DNA of 64,000 nt from CAWAYR01 sp050250875 (GTDB taxonomy: Bacteria > Acidobacteriota > Vicinamibacteria > Vicinamibacterales > UBA2999). The stretch is taken from contig JBFWNV010000001.1 in NCBI GenBank assembly GCA_050250875.1, positions 248,001-312,000 of the forward strand, written 5' to 3'. Position numbers and translations under genes: made by a program. Below are positions 63,875-64,000 of this stretch, in pieces. Under the pieces are notes generated by a model. It was not told the origin of the DNA and ran no database searches. It was given only the letters and a program-made list of their open reading frames with translations. Numbering within the stretch: position 1 is the stretch's first letter; the number at the start of each line of letters is the position of its first letter.

Positions 63875-64000
63875 GTGCGCGTCGATCGGCGAAGTGCCCT
63901 GCGTTCCCTGGTGGCGGCGTGGACGGCCACCCGGCTGCCCGTCGGCGCGCAGGGCCGGCCGGAGCCGACGTGGCTGCTGACCGGCGCCGTCACCGACAGC
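63875..64000 (+). CDS. Exported protein, 3' partial
   Basis: 42 codons from GTG 63875 to the window edge. Arg-rich start, a hydrophobic stretch (ALRSLVAAWTATRLPVGAQ) that looks like a signal peptide, then WLLTGAVTDS. The last motif recalls the N-terminus of PhoD-type phosphatases, but too little is visible for a function. Confidence 0.45.
   Translation, partial: MRVDRRSALRSLVAAWTATRLPVGAQGRPEPTWLLTGAVTDS

Overview
The window is GC-rich (about 70%), densely packed bacterial DNA with no rRNA, tRNA, phage, insertion sequence or CRISPR array that I could recognise. The gene mix suggests Acidobacteriota, probably the Vicinamibacteria lineage: an Oar-like TonB-dependent receptor with an N-terminal carboxypeptidase-type domain, Ser/Thr kinases (one with a WD40/PD40 propeller), MacAB efflux, PQQ and NHL-repeat secreted proteins, DUF3014 and DUF937. 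This is inferred from gene content, not from a marker gene. No gene-free gap exceeds about 250 bases; the longest is the structured leader of a cold-shock gene (11459-11704).

Layout. 1-5.4 kb: end of a cyclase-family hydrolase, then a minus-strand series of a small channel-like membrane protein, a MarR-GNAT fusion regulator with a palindromic operator, a methyltransferase, a periplasmic ligand-binding protein and a DUF3179 membrane protein. The DUF3179 reading frame is interrupted by a UGA exactly where the family has the first Cys of its CxxC motif, and a SECIS-like hairpin lies just downstream, so it is probably a selenoprotein. 5.5-10.9 kb: amine oxidase plus cytochrome c, a two-component system, an alpha/beta hydrolase. 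10.9-24.1 kb: cupin, cold-shock protein, zinc ribbon, kinase-propeller, 2-hydroxyacid dehydrogenase, PQQ dehydrogenase, beta-lactamase-lipocalin, RfbB, an ABC ATPase, and a secreted haem/copper-type protein. 24.2-33.6 kb (plus strand): fatty-acid-hydroxylase-like enzyme, GH3 ligase, enolase-superfamily enzyme, GT/TPR membrane protein, DUF3014, DUF454, exported alanine racemase and exported RidA.

33.6-45.9 kb is entirely minus strand: ilvE; a Ser/Thr kinase fused to a soluble transhydrogenase-like flavoprotein; a GNAT; macA-macB; and a three-gene operon of a PEGA protein, a CxxC membrane protein and a flippase-domain/Mg-type P-ATPase fusion. 46-49.4 kb: pseudouridine synthase and a second two-component system. 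49.4-57 kb: a minus-strand secreted/outer-membrane group (TonB receptor, TPR protein, two NHL-repeat paralogues, FAH-family lipoprotein), which reads like an uptake and degradation locus. 57-64 kb: amidase lipoprotein, adenylate cyclase, cupredoxin, porin-like barrel, DUF937 and the start of an exported protein.

Two window-wide patterns stand out. Many genes have a -10-like hexamer (TAnnnT) only 6-8 nt before the start codon and no Shine-Dalgarno, suggesting leaderless transcripts. Three minus-strand genes are followed, at or within about 14 nt of the stop codon, by G-run arrays able to form G-quadruplexes in the transcript.
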